The notes under the pieces are model-generated. The model was not told the DNA's origin, searched no databases, and saw only the letters and a list, made by a program, of their open reading frames with translations. From JBFMEX01 sp040752215 (GTDB lineage Bacteria; Pseudomonadota; Alphaproteobacteria; Rhizobiales; Hyphomicrobiaceae), in the NCBI GenBank assembly GCA_040752215.1, contig JBFMEX010000026.1, positions 1 through 64,000 on the forward strand: a DNA stretch of 64,000 nt, written 5' to 3'. The translations under genes were made by a program, and so were the position numbers. This document shows, one piece after another, positions 53,791 to 63,022 of the stretch. How positions within the stretch are numbered: position 1 is the stretch's first letter; each line of letters begins with the position of its first letter.

Positions 53791-53881
53791 GCCGGGTGCC
53801 GCCGCGAGGAGGCATTGCGGTCGGCGGCTCGGCACCCATATCAGGGGCGAGGCCTCGGCCGAGCAGAAGGAAGCGAGAGAG

Positions 53882-54262
53882 ATGGCGCGCGCCAGACCGC
53901 AAGTGATGACGCTGACGGAAGCCGCCGCGGGCCGCATCCGCACGATGCTGGCCGAACGGGGCCCGGGTGTCGCAGGGCTCAAGATCGGCGTCAAGAAGGG
54001 CGGCTGCGCCGGCATGGAGTACACCATGACATGGGCGGAGGCGGCGACGCCCGGCGACGAGGTGATCGAGAAGGACGGCGCGCGCGTGCTCGTCGATCCG
54101 ATGGCGGTGCTCTATCTGCTCGGAACCGAGATGGACTATCAGGTCGACAAGTTGTCGGCCAAGTTCGTGTTCAACAACCCGAACCAGAAGAGCGCCTGCG
54201 GCTGCGGCGAGAGCGTCGAGTTGGTGCCAGTCGGCAAGGACAAGCTCGAGACCGCCGGCTGA
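53882..54262 (+). CDS. sufA: A-type Fe-S carrier SufA
   Basis: A 126-residue A-type carrier (SufA/IscA/ErpA family) that passes clusters to target proteins. The three Cys are in KGGCAGMEY near 38-46 and SACGCGES near 103-110. Its ATG at 53882 follows GAAGCGAGAG. It is the last clear gene of the suf operon, 91 bases after sufT. Confidence 0.93.
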   Translation: MARARPQVMTLTEAAAGRIRTMLAERGPGVAGLKIGVKKGGCAGMEYTMTWAEAATPGDEVIEKDGARVLVDPMAVLYLLGTEMDYQVDKLSAKFVFNNPNQKSACGCGESVELVPVGKDKLETAG

Positions 54263-54328
54263 GGCCGTACTCCCTCGAAGCGAAGATCGCCCGTTTCGCG
54301 CGGGCTTGCGCTCGCATATGCTCGCGCC

Positions 54329-54760
54329 ATGACTGCGAGCGATGGATTCATCGAGCTGTTGAAGGATGCCCTCCAGGCGCTCGGGCCGGTGAGCGTCAGA
54401 CGCATGTTCGGCGGTGCCGGCGTCTACGCCGACGGCGTGATGTTCGCGCTGGTCGCCGACGACACGCTGTACCTAAAGGCGGACGAGACGACCCGAGGGG
54501 CGCATGAGACGGAGGGGCTCGGCCCATTCGTCTATCGCGGCCAGGGCAAGACCGTCACGATGAGCTACTGGCGGGCGCCCGAGCGTCTGCTGGACGATCC
54601 CGACGAGATGGCGGAATGGGCGCGCCGCGCGCTCGCGGTGGCGCGGCGAGCTGGGGCTCGGAAGGCTCGAGCGAAGCCCGAGAGCGGGCCCGAGGGAAGG
54701 GTGAAGCGCACCGCTTGGCCTGCAGGCGCGCCAACGCGAAAACCGCGTCGCAAGTCATGA
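54329..54760 (+). CDS. TfoX/Sxy amino-terminal domain protein
   Basis: A 143-residue protein with the TfoX N-terminal domain (about 1-95): ALGPVSVRRMFGGAGVYADG near 17-36, then LVADDTLYLKAD and FVYRGQGKTVTMSYWRAPE. The basic Pro/Arg tail after residue 110 is extra. Full-length TfoX regulates competence in gamma-proteobacteria, but single-domain copies in alphaproteobacteria have no proven role. It is 66 bases after sufA and may be transcribed with it. Confidence 0.85.
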   Translation: MTASDGFIELLKDALQALGPVSVRRMFGGAGVYADGVMFALVADDTLYLKADETTRGAHETEGLGPFVYRGQGKTVTMSYWRAPERLLDDPDEMAEWARRALAVARRAGARKARAKPESGPEGRVKRTAWPAGAPTRKPRRKS

Positions 54761-54855
54761 TCCGCAAGACGGTGCCCGCTCCGGCGGGTGGACGCGATGG
54801 GGCGTGTGCGGTTAGCTTGGCCGCCATTGCCGCGGTGATCGGAGGGTAGCAGACG

Positions 54856-55515
54856 ATGAGCCGGCTGACGCAGATCTTTCTCGCCGGCCTTCTGGCCGCG
54901 CTGCCGCTGCTGCTGACGGTTTTCGTCACTGCCTGGGTCGTGTCGCTGCTGGTAGATTATGCCGGTCCGCGAAGCCGGTTCGGCCAGCTCCTGGTCTCGC
55001 TGGGGCTCAGCCTCGATGCGGGGGGCGTCGCGCCCTACGTCGTGGGACTAGCCCTGGTGCTGGCGGCAATCTTCGTGCTCGGGCTGCTGGTTGAATCGCG
55101 TCTCGGCACCTGGGTCGCGACACTCGTCGAGCGGCTGATCCGGCGCATTCCCATCGTCTCCAGTTTGTATGATCTGTCCAAGCGCTTCACGTCGATCGTC
55201 GACACGGGAGGCGGCGACAATCTGAAAAGCATGAGCGCGGTGTGGTGCTTCTTCGGCGGCGAGCCGGGCGCGGCGGTGCTGTGCCTGTTGCCGTCGGCGA
55301 AGCCGGTGCTGATCAATGGGCAGGAGTACGTCGGCATCCTGGTGCCGTCGGCGCCGGTGCCGGTCGGTGGTGCGCTGATCTATGTGCCGCCCGGCTGGAT
55401 CAAGCCGGCCGAGGGCGGCGTCGAGCGGTTGATGAGCGTCTACGTGTCGATGGGTGTCACGCCGCCCGCCGGCACGCCGGCGAGCGCGCCGGGAGGCAGC
55501 GTCCGCAATGCTTGA
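54856..55515 (+). CDS. DUF502 family membrane protein
   Basis: A 219-residue inner-membrane protein with two helices (about 8-32 and 60-80), followed by the DUF502 soluble part with IRRIPIVSSLYDLSKRF and PVLINGQEYVGILVPSAP-type segments. Function is unknown. It is convergent with the Sel1-repeat gene, 20 bases apart. Confidence 0.88.
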   Translation: MSRLTQIFLAGLLAALPLLLTVFVTAWVVSLLVDYAGPRSRFGQLLVSLGLSLDAGGVAPYVVGLALVLAAIFVLGLLVESRLGTWVATLVERLIRRIPIVSSLYDLSKRFTSIVDTGGGDNLKSMSAVWCFFGGEPGAAVLCLLPSAKPVLINGQEYVGILVPSAPVPVGGALIYVPPGWIKPAEGGVERLMSVYVSMGVTPPAGTPASAPGGSVRNA

Positions 55516-55534
55516 GGCGTGCCATGCGGCACCC

Positions 55535-56617
55535 CTACTCCAGGAGGCCGATGCCACGCTTCTCGCGCCATTCCAATGCCGCCTTCTCGGCAACGGCTCG
55601 ATCCGCCTTGGGCAGCTTGGCGATCTCTTTGTCGAGCGCCTCGTCGACGACGCCGTTGGCCTTGGCGATGACCCGCCACTTGGCGCTCTCGGTCAAGCTC
55701 TTGTCGACGCCGATGCCGTCCTTGTAGACATGCGCGAGGCGGTTCTGCGCCCCGGCAATGCCGTCCTCCGCTGCCTCCTTCAGATAGCCGATCGCCTTCG
55801 GCTCGTCGGCCGTCAGTCCGAGGCCGCGCAACAGCATCACCGCATACTCGTACTTGGCGACCGCCATGCCCTGGTCGGCGGCGGCGCGGATCCAGCGCGA
55901 GGCCTCGGCGGCGTCGTTCGGCAGTCCGACGCCATGCTGGTAGAGCGTGCCGAGATCGTATTGCGCGGCGGCGAGCCCTTTCTCCGCAGCGAAGCGGATG
56001 TGGGCAGCGGCGCGATAGGGGTTTTCGGGCTTGCCCTCACCCTTGAGGAACAACAGGCCGAGGTTGTAGTTCGCGGCCGGGTGACCGGTCTTGGCGGCAG
56101 TCTCGAAATGGGCGGCGGCGGCGGCGAGGTCCTTCGCGACACCGCGGCCCTCGGCCTTCATCAGGCCGATCGCGAACTCGGCATTGACATCGCCGAGCGC
56201 GGCACCCTTGGCGAACGATTCCGCCGCCCGCTTGTCGTCGCGTGGCACGCCGAGCCCTTCCGAGTAGATGCGGCCGATCAGCGTGTGGGCCGACGGCTCG
56301 CCACGCGCAGCCGCCGCTTCGGCGAGCGACAGCGCGGTCAGATAGCTGCCACGGTCGAAGGCGAGATAGGCTTCGTCGTCACCCTCCGGTCCCGTCTTGG
56401 CATGCGTGCTGGTCGTCGGGCCGGACAGGGCCGGCCGTGCCTTTGGCCCGGTATCGGGCTTCGCCACGCCGCCGGCCGGCTTCGGCGTCGAAGGCTTGGA
56501 GAGCGCCGGCCCGCTCGACCACGAGCTCGTCTCGGCATGTGTGGGAGTCGCGGCGAGCGCGGCCGCCGCGAGCAGCAGCGCCCCTGTCACGGTGCGCGCG
56601 ACGATCGGCGAGCTCAC
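55535..56617 (-). CDS. exported Sel1-repeat protein
   Basis: A 360-residue secreted protein: signal peptide (about 1-28, ending THA), a Ser/Pro/Lys-rich linker to about 65, then about six Sel1-like repeats (100-330) with the GxGVxxD and AAxxG pattern. Such solenoids bind other proteins, often in the periplasm. The GTG at 56617 has GGGAGG upstream and overlaps the stop of the ThiE-like gene by four bases, so the two are translationally coupled. Confidence 0.8.
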   Translation of the reverse strand: MSSPIVARTVTGALLLAAAALAATPTHAETSSWSSGPALSKPSTPKPAGGVAKPDTGPKARPALSGPTTSTHAKTGPEGDDEAYLAFDRGSYLTALSLAEAAAARGEPSAHTLIGRIYSEGLGVPRDDKRAAESFAKGAALGDVNAEFAIGLMKAEGRGVAKDLAAAAAHFETAAKTGHPAANYNLGLLFLKGEGKPENPYRAAAHIRFAAEKGLAAAQYDLGTLYQHGVGLPNDAAEASRWIRAAADQGMAVAKYEYAVMLLRGLGLTADEPKAIGYLKEAAEDGIAGAQNRLAHVYKDGIGVDKSLTESAKWRVIAKANGVVDEALDKEIAKLPKADRAVAEKAALEWREKRGIGLLE

Positions 56618-57261
56618 GACACGCCCTCCCTGCGGGCGAGTGCGCGCGCGACCATTTCGACCCGCTCGGCCACCTCTGCCGGAGATGCCCCGGCGGCGAG
56701 GCGCACGGCGAGGAAGTCCACGCCGGCCTCGGCGAGGTCTCGTGCGTCCTCCGCGTCCGCACAGTCGAACGCGACGCACGGCACCTCGAAGATCTCGCTC
56801 CACCACGCGCACAGATCGAGTCGGTCGGCGCGTGCGGCCTCGGTATCGCCGGCGGCAATCGAAAACGCGACATAGTCCGCGCCGGCCTCGCCGAGCGTCA
56901 TCGCGTCGTGACGCGAGGACCCCGCCTCGACGCCGACGATCGCCCGTCCGCCGACCGTCTCACGCGCCTGGCGAAAGCGCTGCTCGATGTCGCTCGACCA
57001 TGTGAGGTGTACGCCGTCGGCGCCGAGTGCGCGGGCTAGCGCGTCGTCGTCCTCGATCAGCGCAGCGATGCCGTCCTTCTGCGCCAGCTCGAGCGCAGCG
57101 CGCACGGAGTCGGCCGACAGAACCGCACCGCACGCCGGCGCGAGCAGCACCGCGCGGACGGGGGCCGCGTCGAGGGCCGCACGAAGTCGTGCGACGGCCC
57201 CGGCAGCGTCGGCCACCTCGACGATCAGATACAGGCCTTGCGGCTCACCGTCCGGCGCCAT
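56614..57261 (-). CDS. ThiE-like (thiamine monophosphate synthase fold) protein, degenerate
   Basis: A 215-residue TIM-barrel protein of the ThiE/TenI family. Barrel segments such as GADGVHLTWS near 90-99 and GEAGADYVAFSI near 130-141 are visible, but the diphosphate-binding and pyrimidine-site residues of true ThiE are not seen. It is therefore probably a non-thiamine paralogue of unknown job. It is encoded upstream of, and overlapping, the Sel1-repeat gene. Confidence 0.65.
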   Translation of the reverse strand: MAPDGEPQGLYLIVEVADAAGAVARLRAALDAAPVRAVLLAPACGAVLSADSVRAALELAQKDGIAALIEDDDALARALGADGVHLTWSSDIEQRFRQARETVGGRAIVGVEAGSSRHDAMTLGEAGADYVAFSIAAGDTEAARADRLDLCAWWSEIFEVPCVAFDCADAEDARDLAEAGVDFLAVRLAAGASPAEVAERVEMVARALARREGVS

Positions 57262-57412
57262 GGTCCCCGTTTCCCGGCTGCTGCGAAACGCGAGCCTATC
57301 CGCCTCGAACAAGGCGAAAAAGGGGCTCGAATCTGGGTCTCGACAATCCAGGGCCGGAGAGCGCCCGGAGCGCACCGGGCGGTGGACGTAAGGGATTGGG
57401 TCGAACCGTCCT

Positions 57413-58267
57413 CTAGCCCGACCGGCGGCCTGCCCCGCCGCCGGCGATCTCCCACACGGCGGCGAGCTTGCGGGCCGATGCCTTGAGCGCCGCAATTTGC
57501 TCGCGCGCGCGCTCGACCGACAGTCGCGGCGAGGGGCCGTGCAACGCCAGGGCGCCGAGCGCGCGGCCGGTCCGGTCGAGGATCGGCACCGCGGCGCCGA
57601 TGATACCGACGGTGTATTCCTCGTCGTTGACGGCGAAGCCCGCGGCGCGGATCCGGTCGAGCTCGGCGGCGAGCGTATCCGGCGAGGTGATCGTGTTGCG
57701 CGTGTAGGCCCTGAGCGGCACGGCGCCGAGGAGTGCATCGCGGATGCCCGCATCGAGATAGGCGAGCAGAACTTTTCCACCCGACGTACAGTAGGCCGGG
57801 ACGCGGCTGCCGGCGGCGAGATGCACGCGTAGCGACCACTCGGCCTCGATCCGGTCGAGATAGACGAATTCGAGCCCGTCGAGCACACCGACATTGCAGG
57901 TCTCACCGACCTTCCTCACGGTCTCGGCCAGGATGGCGCGCACCGGAGCAGCCTGGTTGCGGGTCGAGAGCGCGGCGAGCGCGAGAGCGTTGAGGCGCGG
58001 GCCGATTGCATAGCGCTCGCGCGAGGGATCGCGGATCAAGAGGCCGGTCTCCGACAGCTGCTGGAGTACGCGGTGTATGGTCTGCCGCGGCAGACCGAGC
58101 TCAGCCGTCAGATCCGGCAGCCCCACAGGGCGCGGGTGGGAGGCCACGGCCTCGAGTACGAGCAACGACTTCTCCAGCGCCGAGAGGCGATCGGCGACAT
58201 CGGGATCGGGCTTGACCGGGAGCGTGCCCGATCGAGTGTTGCGGGTTCGCGTCGGCCTCGCCGCCAT
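57413..58267 (-). CDS. IclR family transcriptional regulator
   Basis: A 284-residue IclR-type regulator with an amino-terminal winged helix (about 30-90; LPDLTAELGLPRQTIHRVLQQL) and a carboxyl effector-binding GAF-like domain (about 110-280; YCTSGGKVLLAYL, AVPILDRTG). It is divergent from the tctCBA-aldehyde dehydrogenase-ligase genes and almost surely regulates them. The start ATG 58267 agrees with the family; the longer frame is not conserved. Confidence 0.88.
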   Translation of the reverse strand: MAARPTRTRNTRSGTLPVKPDPDVADRLSALEKSLLVLEAVASHPRPVGLPDLTAELGLPRQTIHRVLQQLSETGLLIRDPSRERYAIGPRLNALALAALSTRNQAAPVRAILAETVRKVGETCNVGVLDGLEFVYLDRIEAEWSLRVHLAAGSRVPAYCTSGGKVLLAYLDAGIRDALLGAVPLRAYTRNTITSPDTLAAELDRIRAAGFAVNDEEYTVGIIGAAVPILDRTGRALGALALHGPSPRLSVERAREQIAALKASARKLAAVWEIAGGGAGRRSG

Positions 58268-58333
58268 GTGCCGGCTCCATCTCGCGGGTTTTCCAGGCGG
58301 CCCGCGCGCAGGTGCAAGACCGGACGCAAGCGA

Positions 58334-58376
58334 TTGACAAGCTCGCATCGATGATAAAAAGTAGGACAACATGTCC
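58334..58376 (+). promoter_or_regulatory. TTGACA element and IclR-type palindrome in divergent region
   Basis: A consensus TTGACA lies at 58334-58339; a clear -10 at the right distance was not found. GGACA-ACA-TGTCC (58364-58376) is a perfect five-base dyad of the size bound by IclR proteins. Both are in the gap between the regulator and tctC. Confidence 0.45.
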
Positions 58377-58485
58377 CGGTTTTCAATCTCGATCCAGGAC
58401 CGGGCCGCACTTGCCGAGAAGAGCAGGAGAAACAGGGCCTCCGGTCGGGCGCCGGAGTGCCGATCCAACCGGGGAAGGAAACGCC

Positions 58486-59454
58486 ATGCTCAAAGGAATG
58501 GACAAGCTTCTCGCCGCCGGCCTCGCGTTGGCGCTCGTGCCGATGGCCGCCGTGATATCGAGCGGGGCGATGGCCGAGGGGCCGTTCCCCGATCGCGCGA
58601 TCGAGTTCATCGTGCCGTGGGGCCCCGGCGGCGGCGCGGACCAGCTCGCACGTCTCGTCGGCAAGCTGGCCGAGCCCGACCTGGGCCAGGCGATGCCGGT
58701 CGTCAACGTGGCCGGAGCGACCGGTGCGACCGGCATGGCCAAGCTGCTCGCGGCACCCGCCGACGGCCACTCGGTTGCCATCTATATCGCCGACAGCCAC
58801 GCACTCCTCGCTGGACAGAATCCGCGCTGGACGATGGCCGACATCACGCCCGTGGCGGTGATGATCAAGGGGCCGTCGTTCCTGTTCGTGGCCAACGACA
58901 GCCGCTTCAAGAGTTGGGCCGACTTCGAGAAGGAGGCCAAGGAGAAGCCGGGGACGCTCAAGGTCGCAACCCTCGGCTTCGGCAGCGTCGACGACTTCAC
59001 GCTGAGGAGCTTCGAGGTGAAGGGCATCAAGATAGTGCAGGTGCCGTTCGCCAAGCCGAGCGAGCGCTATGTGTCGATCCTCGGTGGTCATGCCGACGCG
59101 CTCTACGAGCAAGCCGGCGACGTTGGCCAGTTCATCAAGGGCAACCAGATGCGACCGCTGATGATCTTCGGCAAGGAGCGCCATCCCGCGTTCAAGGATA
59201 CGCCGACCTCGCACGAGCTCGGCTTCAACGTCGCGCTGCCGCAGTTCCGCTCGATCGTGGTGCGTTCGGGCACGCCTGCCGACCGCGTCAAGCGTCTCTC
59301 TGATGCGCTCACCAAGGTCGCCGCGACCGACGAGTTCAAGCAATTCCTCGCCGACCAGTACGCGAGCGCCGACAGCTTCATGGATGCGAGCAATGCCGGT
59401 GCCTACATCGACGCCCAGCTGGTCGAGATGAAGGCACTGGCAGGGGCCAAGTGA
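58486..59454 (+). CDS. tctC: tripartite tricarboxylate transporter substrate-binding protein (TctC/Bug)
   Basis: A 322-residue periplasmic binding protein with a signal peptide (about 1-31), of the Bug/TctC family. FPDRAIEFIVPWGPGGGADQLAR (residues about 34-56) is the diagnostic start of the mature domain, and NVAGATGATGMAKLL follows. It would capture a carboxylate for TctAB. GGGGAAGG precedes the ATG. Its stop overlaps the tctB start. Confidence 0.92.
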   Translation: MLKGMDKLLAAGLALALVPMAAVISSGAMAEGPFPDRAIEFIVPWGPGGGADQLARLVGKLAEPDLGQAMPVVNVAGATGATGMAKLLAAPADGHSVAIYIADSHALLAGQNPRWTMADITPVAVMIKGPSFLFVANDSRFKSWADFEKEAKEKPGTLKVATLGFGSVDDFTLRSFEVKGIKIVQVPFAKPSERYVSILGGHADALYEQAGDVGQFIKGNQMRPLMIFGKERHPAFKDTPTSHELGFNVALPQFRSIVVRSGTPADRVKRLSDALTKVAATDEFKQFLADQYASADSFMDASNAGAYIDAQLVEMKALAGAK

Positions 59455-60002
59455 TGGTGGCCGAGCGGCTCAAGGAGTGCGTCCCCTACCTGATCGCTCT
59501 CGTCGCCGCGGCCGTTTTGTGGGGGCTGACGAGCGCGATCACCTTCGATGCCCGCCCAGGCCAGATCGGACCGACGTTCTGGCCACGCGCGGCCATCGCG
59601 CTGATGGCGCTCTCGGCACTGGTGGAGATATCGCGCATCTTGCTGGCCAGAGGTGGCGAGCGGCTGATCACTGGCGTCGGCGACGCGCTGCAGGGCGAGG
59701 AGCACGACGCGCATCCCGAGCCGAGCATGCCGCAGTTGCTCGCCGGCGGCGTCGCGCTGACCGTGGCATTCGGTCTCCTCGTGACATCGCTCGGCTTTCT
59801 GCTTTCGGTCCTGCTCTATCTCGTCGCCTTCATGTATCTCGGCCGCTATCGCAATCACCTGGTGATCTGGACCTCCTCCCTCGTCGGAACGCTGCTGATC
59901 GCGGTCGTGTTCCTGAAGATCGTCTATGTGTCGCTGCCGCGCGGGGTGGCCCCTTTCGATTCCCTGACGCAGGCGATCGTCGACCTGCTGTCGCTCCGCT
60001 AG
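59454..60002 (+). CDS. tctB: tripartite tricarboxylate transporter small subunit TctB
   Basis: A 182-residue protein with four helices (about 10-30, 40-58, 90-118, 130-155), of the TctB family. The ATG at 59454 shares a base with the tctC stop (TGATG), showing coupling. TctB pairs with TctA in the membrane. Low sequence conservation is normal for this subunit; size, helices and position make the call. Confidence 0.85.
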   Translation: MVAERLKECVPYLIALVAAAVLWGLTSAITFDARPGQIGPTFWPRAAIALMALSALVEISRILLARGGERLITGVGDALQGEEHDAHPEPSMPQLLAGGVALTVAFGLLVTSLGFLLSVLLYLVAFMYLGRYRNHLVIWTSSLVGTLLIAVVFLKIVYVSLPRGVAPFDSLTQAIVDLLSLR

Positions 60003-60028
60003 GTTGAGTCAAGGAGCCCGGTCCCGCA

Positions 60029-61537
60029 ATGCTCGCACTCCTGGCCGATATCGCATCGGGCTTCATGAGCTGCCTCGAGCCGGTCAACCTGCTGATGATC
60101 ATCGTCGGCATCGTCGTCGGGCTGCTGGTCGGCGTCCTGCCCGGGCTGACGCTGGTCATGGGTGTCATCCTGGTGCTGCCCTTCACCTACAAGATGGATG
60201 TGACCGCCTCAATCGTGCTGCTCGCCGCGATGTACGTCTCGGGCACCTATGGCGGCGCCTTCACCTCGATCCTGTTCCGCATCCCGGGCGAGCCGATCCA
60301 TGTGCCGCTGCTGTGGGACGGCTACGAGATGGCGCGCGCCGGCAGGCCGGCCAAGGCGCTCGGGTGGACGCTCGTCGCGGCACTCGTCGGCGGCGTGGTG
60401 TCGTGGCTCATCATGGTGCTGTTGACCAAGTCGGTGGCAGATTTCGCACTCCGGTTCTCGACCCCGGAGTATTTCGCCATCGTCGCCTTCGGCCTCGCGA
60501 GCGTCATCGCGCTTGGCCGCGGCGGGCTCGCAAGCGCGTTCATCAGTCTGGCGCTCGGACTGATCATCGCCTCCGTCGGCACCGATCCGATCTACGGCTC
60601 GTTCCGTTTCACGCTCGGTCTGCCGCTGCTCGCCGACGGCATCGAGTTCCTCGTGGTCATGGTCGGCGCCTACGGACTCGGCGAGGTGCTCTCGCGCCTC
60701 GAGCGCGGCTTTGCCGGCCAGCCGGTGCAGCGGGTCGGCGACACCCGCACGGAGCTGCCGAGCCTCGCCGAGGTCGCCGCGGTCAAGGGCATGCTGCTGC
60801 GCTCGTCGCTACTCGGCAACATCATCGGCATCGTGCCGGGCGCCGGCGCGACGATCGCCTCCTTCGTGAGCTACGGCGTCGAATGCCAGATCGGCCGCCA
60901 CCGCGACGAGATGGGGCGCGGCACCGTCGAGGGCATTGTCGCGCCGCAGAGCGCAGCGACGGCTTCCGTTGGCGGCGCGCTGGTGCCGCTGCTTGCACTC
61001 GGCATTCCGGGCAGCGGCGCGACCGCGGTGATCCTCGGCGCCTTCATGCTGCACGGGGTGCAGCCCGGCCCGCAAGTGCTGGCGACCTCCGCGCACATCG
61101 TCTACACGATCTTCGCCTCGCTGCTGATCGGCGTCGTCCTGATGTGCGTGCTCGGCTACTTCGCCATTCGCCCGCTGGTGCGCATCCTCGATTTTCCGGA
61201 GGCAGTCGTGTCGGCGTTCGTCGTCGTCCTATGCTTCATCGGCGCGCTGTCGATCCGCGGCAACATCACCGATCTCTGGCTGATGATCGGCTTCGGCGTG
61301 ATCGGCTACGTGTTCGAGCGCTACAGCTTCCCGATCGCCCCGCTGGTGCTCGGCGTCATTCTCGGCCCGATCGCCGAGGAGAGCTTCATGAACGCCATGA
61401 TCAGCTATTCCAACGACTGGACCGTGTTCTTCACCCGGCCGCTGTCCGGGGCGATCATGGCCGCGACGGCGCTGACCTTGGCTCTTCCGATCGCCACCGC
61501 CTTTCGGGCGCGGCGCAGAGGAGCGCAACGGACATGA
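60029..61537 (+). CDS. tctA: tripartite tricarboxylate transporter large subunit TctA
   Basis: A 502-residue membrane transporter with about 12 helices. The family motifs VGVLPGLTLVMGVILVLPFTY (residues about 34-54) and IVGIVPGAGATIASFVSYG-type segment near 268-286 are present. It would bring in a small organic acid with a proton or sodium. AAGGAG precedes the ATG, 26 bases after tctB. The dehydrogenase gene follows after 30 bases. Confidence 0.93.
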   Translation: MLALLADIASGFMSCLEPVNLLMIIVGIVVGLLVGVLPGLTLVMGVILVLPFTYKMDVTASIVLLAAMYVSGTYGGAFTSILFRIPGEPIHVPLLWDGYEMARAGRPAKALGWTLVAALVGGVVSWLIMVLLTKSVADFALRFSTPEYFAIVAFGLASVIALGRGGLASAFISLALGLIIASVGTDPIYGSFRFTLGLPLLADGIEFLVVMVGAYGLGEVLSRLERGFAGQPVQRVGDTRTELPSLAEVAAVKGMLLRSSLLGNIIGIVPGAGATIASFVSYGVECQIGRHRDEMGRGTVEGIVAPQSAATASVGGALVPLLALGIPGSGATAVILGAFMLHGVQPGPQVLATSAHIVYTIFASLLIGVVLMCVLGYFAIRPLVRILDFPEAVVSAFVVVLCFIGALSIRGNITDLWLMIGFGVIGYVFERYSFPIAPLVLGVILGPIAEESFMNAMISYSNDWTVFFTRPLSGAIMAATALTLALPIATAFRARRRGAQRT

Positions 61538-61567
61538 TGCAGGCAAGACCGAGGTGATGGAAGTGCA

Positions 61568-63010
61568 ATGGCAGAGCCAATGAGACGACAGGAACCGTGC
61601 GCCGGCGAGGCGGCTGCGGTCGTCGGTGTGTTGATGACCCGCGCTCGCCGGGCGATGGCCGAGTACGCGCGCGAAATCGCCGCGCACGGCCAGCCGCGCA
61701 TCGACGAGGCGGTGACGGCGCTCGCATGGTCGATCTACAAGCCGGAGAATGCGCGCCGTCTGGCTGAGATCGCCGTCGAGGTGACCGGCCTCGGCAACGT
61801 CGACAGCAAGGTCGTCAAGAACCAGCGCAAGACCTTCGGCACCCTGCGCGATCTCCTTCGCGTCAAATCGACCGGCATCATCGAGGAGATCCCCGAGCGC
61901 GGCCTCGTCAAGTGGGCGAAACCGGTCGGCGTCGTCGCTGCGGTCACGCCGTCGACCAACCCTTCCGCGACGCCGGTCAACAAGGCAATGATGGCACTGA
62001 AGGGCGGCAACGCGGTCATCATCGCTCCGCCGCCCTCGGCTTGGGCGGCGAGCGAGCCAGCGGTCGCCGGCATGCGGGCCGAGCTTGCCCGCATCGGCCT
62101 TCCCGAGGATCTGGTGCAGATCCTGCCGAGCCCAGTGACCCGCGAGATGACCACGGAGCTGATGGCGGGCTGCGATCTCGTCGTCTGCACCGGCAGCCAG
62201 AAGAACGTACGCCAAGCCTACTCGAGCGGCAAGCCGGCGCTCGGCGTCGGCCTCGGCAACGCGCCGGTGATCGTCGACGAGACGGCGGACCTCGACGACG
62301 CGGCGCGCAAGATCACGCTGTCGAAGACGTTCGACAACGCGACCTCGTGCTCGTCGGAGAACGCGCTCGTCATCGTCGACGCGGTCTATGACGCAGCGCT
62401 CGCCGCGCTCGAGCGGGCCGGCGGCTATATGGCCGACGCGGCCGAGCGCCAGCGCATTGTCGACAGGCTGTGGATCGACGGCCAGCTGAACCGCAAGGTG
62501 ATCGCACAGGGCCCCGAGGCGCTGATCGAGGTCTTCGAGCTGTCGAAGCGCGCCGAGGGCTGCAGGTTCGTGCTGGTCGAAGAGACCGGTATCGGCAAGG
62601 CCCATCCGCTTTCGGGCGAAAAGCTATCTCTGGTGCTGACCATCTATCGCGCCCGCGATTTCATCGACGCCAAGTCGATCGTGCAGCGGATCCTCGCCTA
62701 TCAGGGCCGCGGCCACTCGTGCGGCATCCACACCCGTGACATGGCGCGGGCGCGAGCGCTCGCCGAGGAGACCGACGTCGTCCGCGTGCTGGTCAACCAG
62801 GCGCATACGTTCGGCAACGGCGGCAGCTTTGACAACGGCCTGCCGTTCACGCTGACCATGGGCTGCGGATCGTGGCAGGCCAACTCGTTTTCCGACAACC
62901 TCAACTGGCGCCTGTTCGTCAACATCACCCATCTCGTGACGACGATCCCCGAGGATAGACCCCCGGAGGAGGCGCTGTTCGGCAGCTACTGGGCGAAATT
63001 CGGCAAGTAG
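61568..63010 (+). CDS. CoA-acylating aldehyde dehydrogenase, SauS-like
   Basis: A 480-residue NAD(P)-dependent dehydrogenase of the acylating family (AdhE amino-half, EutE, PduP, SauS). The catalytic Cys is in SKTFDNATSCSSENALVI near 256-273, with SCSSEN and the carboxyl VNQAHTFGNGGSFDNGLPF (about 413-431) and MGCGSWQANSFSDNLNW patterns typical of SauS, sulfoacetaldehyde dehydrogenase (acylating). It would interconvert an acyl-CoA and an aldehyde. The neighbouring CoA ligase and TTT transporter fit an acid-to-CoA-to-aldehyde route. Confidence 0.8.
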   Translation: MAEPMRRQEPCAGEAAAVVGVLMTRARRAMAEYAREIAAHGQPRIDEAVTALAWSIYKPENARRLAEIAVEVTGLGNVDSKVVKNQRKTFGTLRDLLRVKSTGIIEEIPERGLVKWAKPVGVVAAVTPSTNPSATPVNKAMMALKGGNAVIIAPPPSAWAASEPAVAGMRAELARIGLPEDLVQILPSPVTREMTTELMAGCDLVVCTGSQKNVRQAYSSGKPALGVGLGNAPVIVDETADLDDAARKITLSKTFDNATSCSSENALVIVDAVYDAALAALERAGGYMADAAERQRIVDRLWIDGQLNRKVIAQGPEALIEVFELSKRAEGCRFVLVEETGIGKAHPLSGEKLSLVLTIYRARDFIDAKSIVQRILAYQGRGHSCGIHTRDMARARALAEETDVVRVLVNQAHTFGNGGSFDNGLPFTLTMGCGSWQANSFSDNLNWRLFVNITHLVTTIPEDRPPEEALFGSYWAKFGK

Positions 63011-63022
63011 GGGAGGAGCCCC

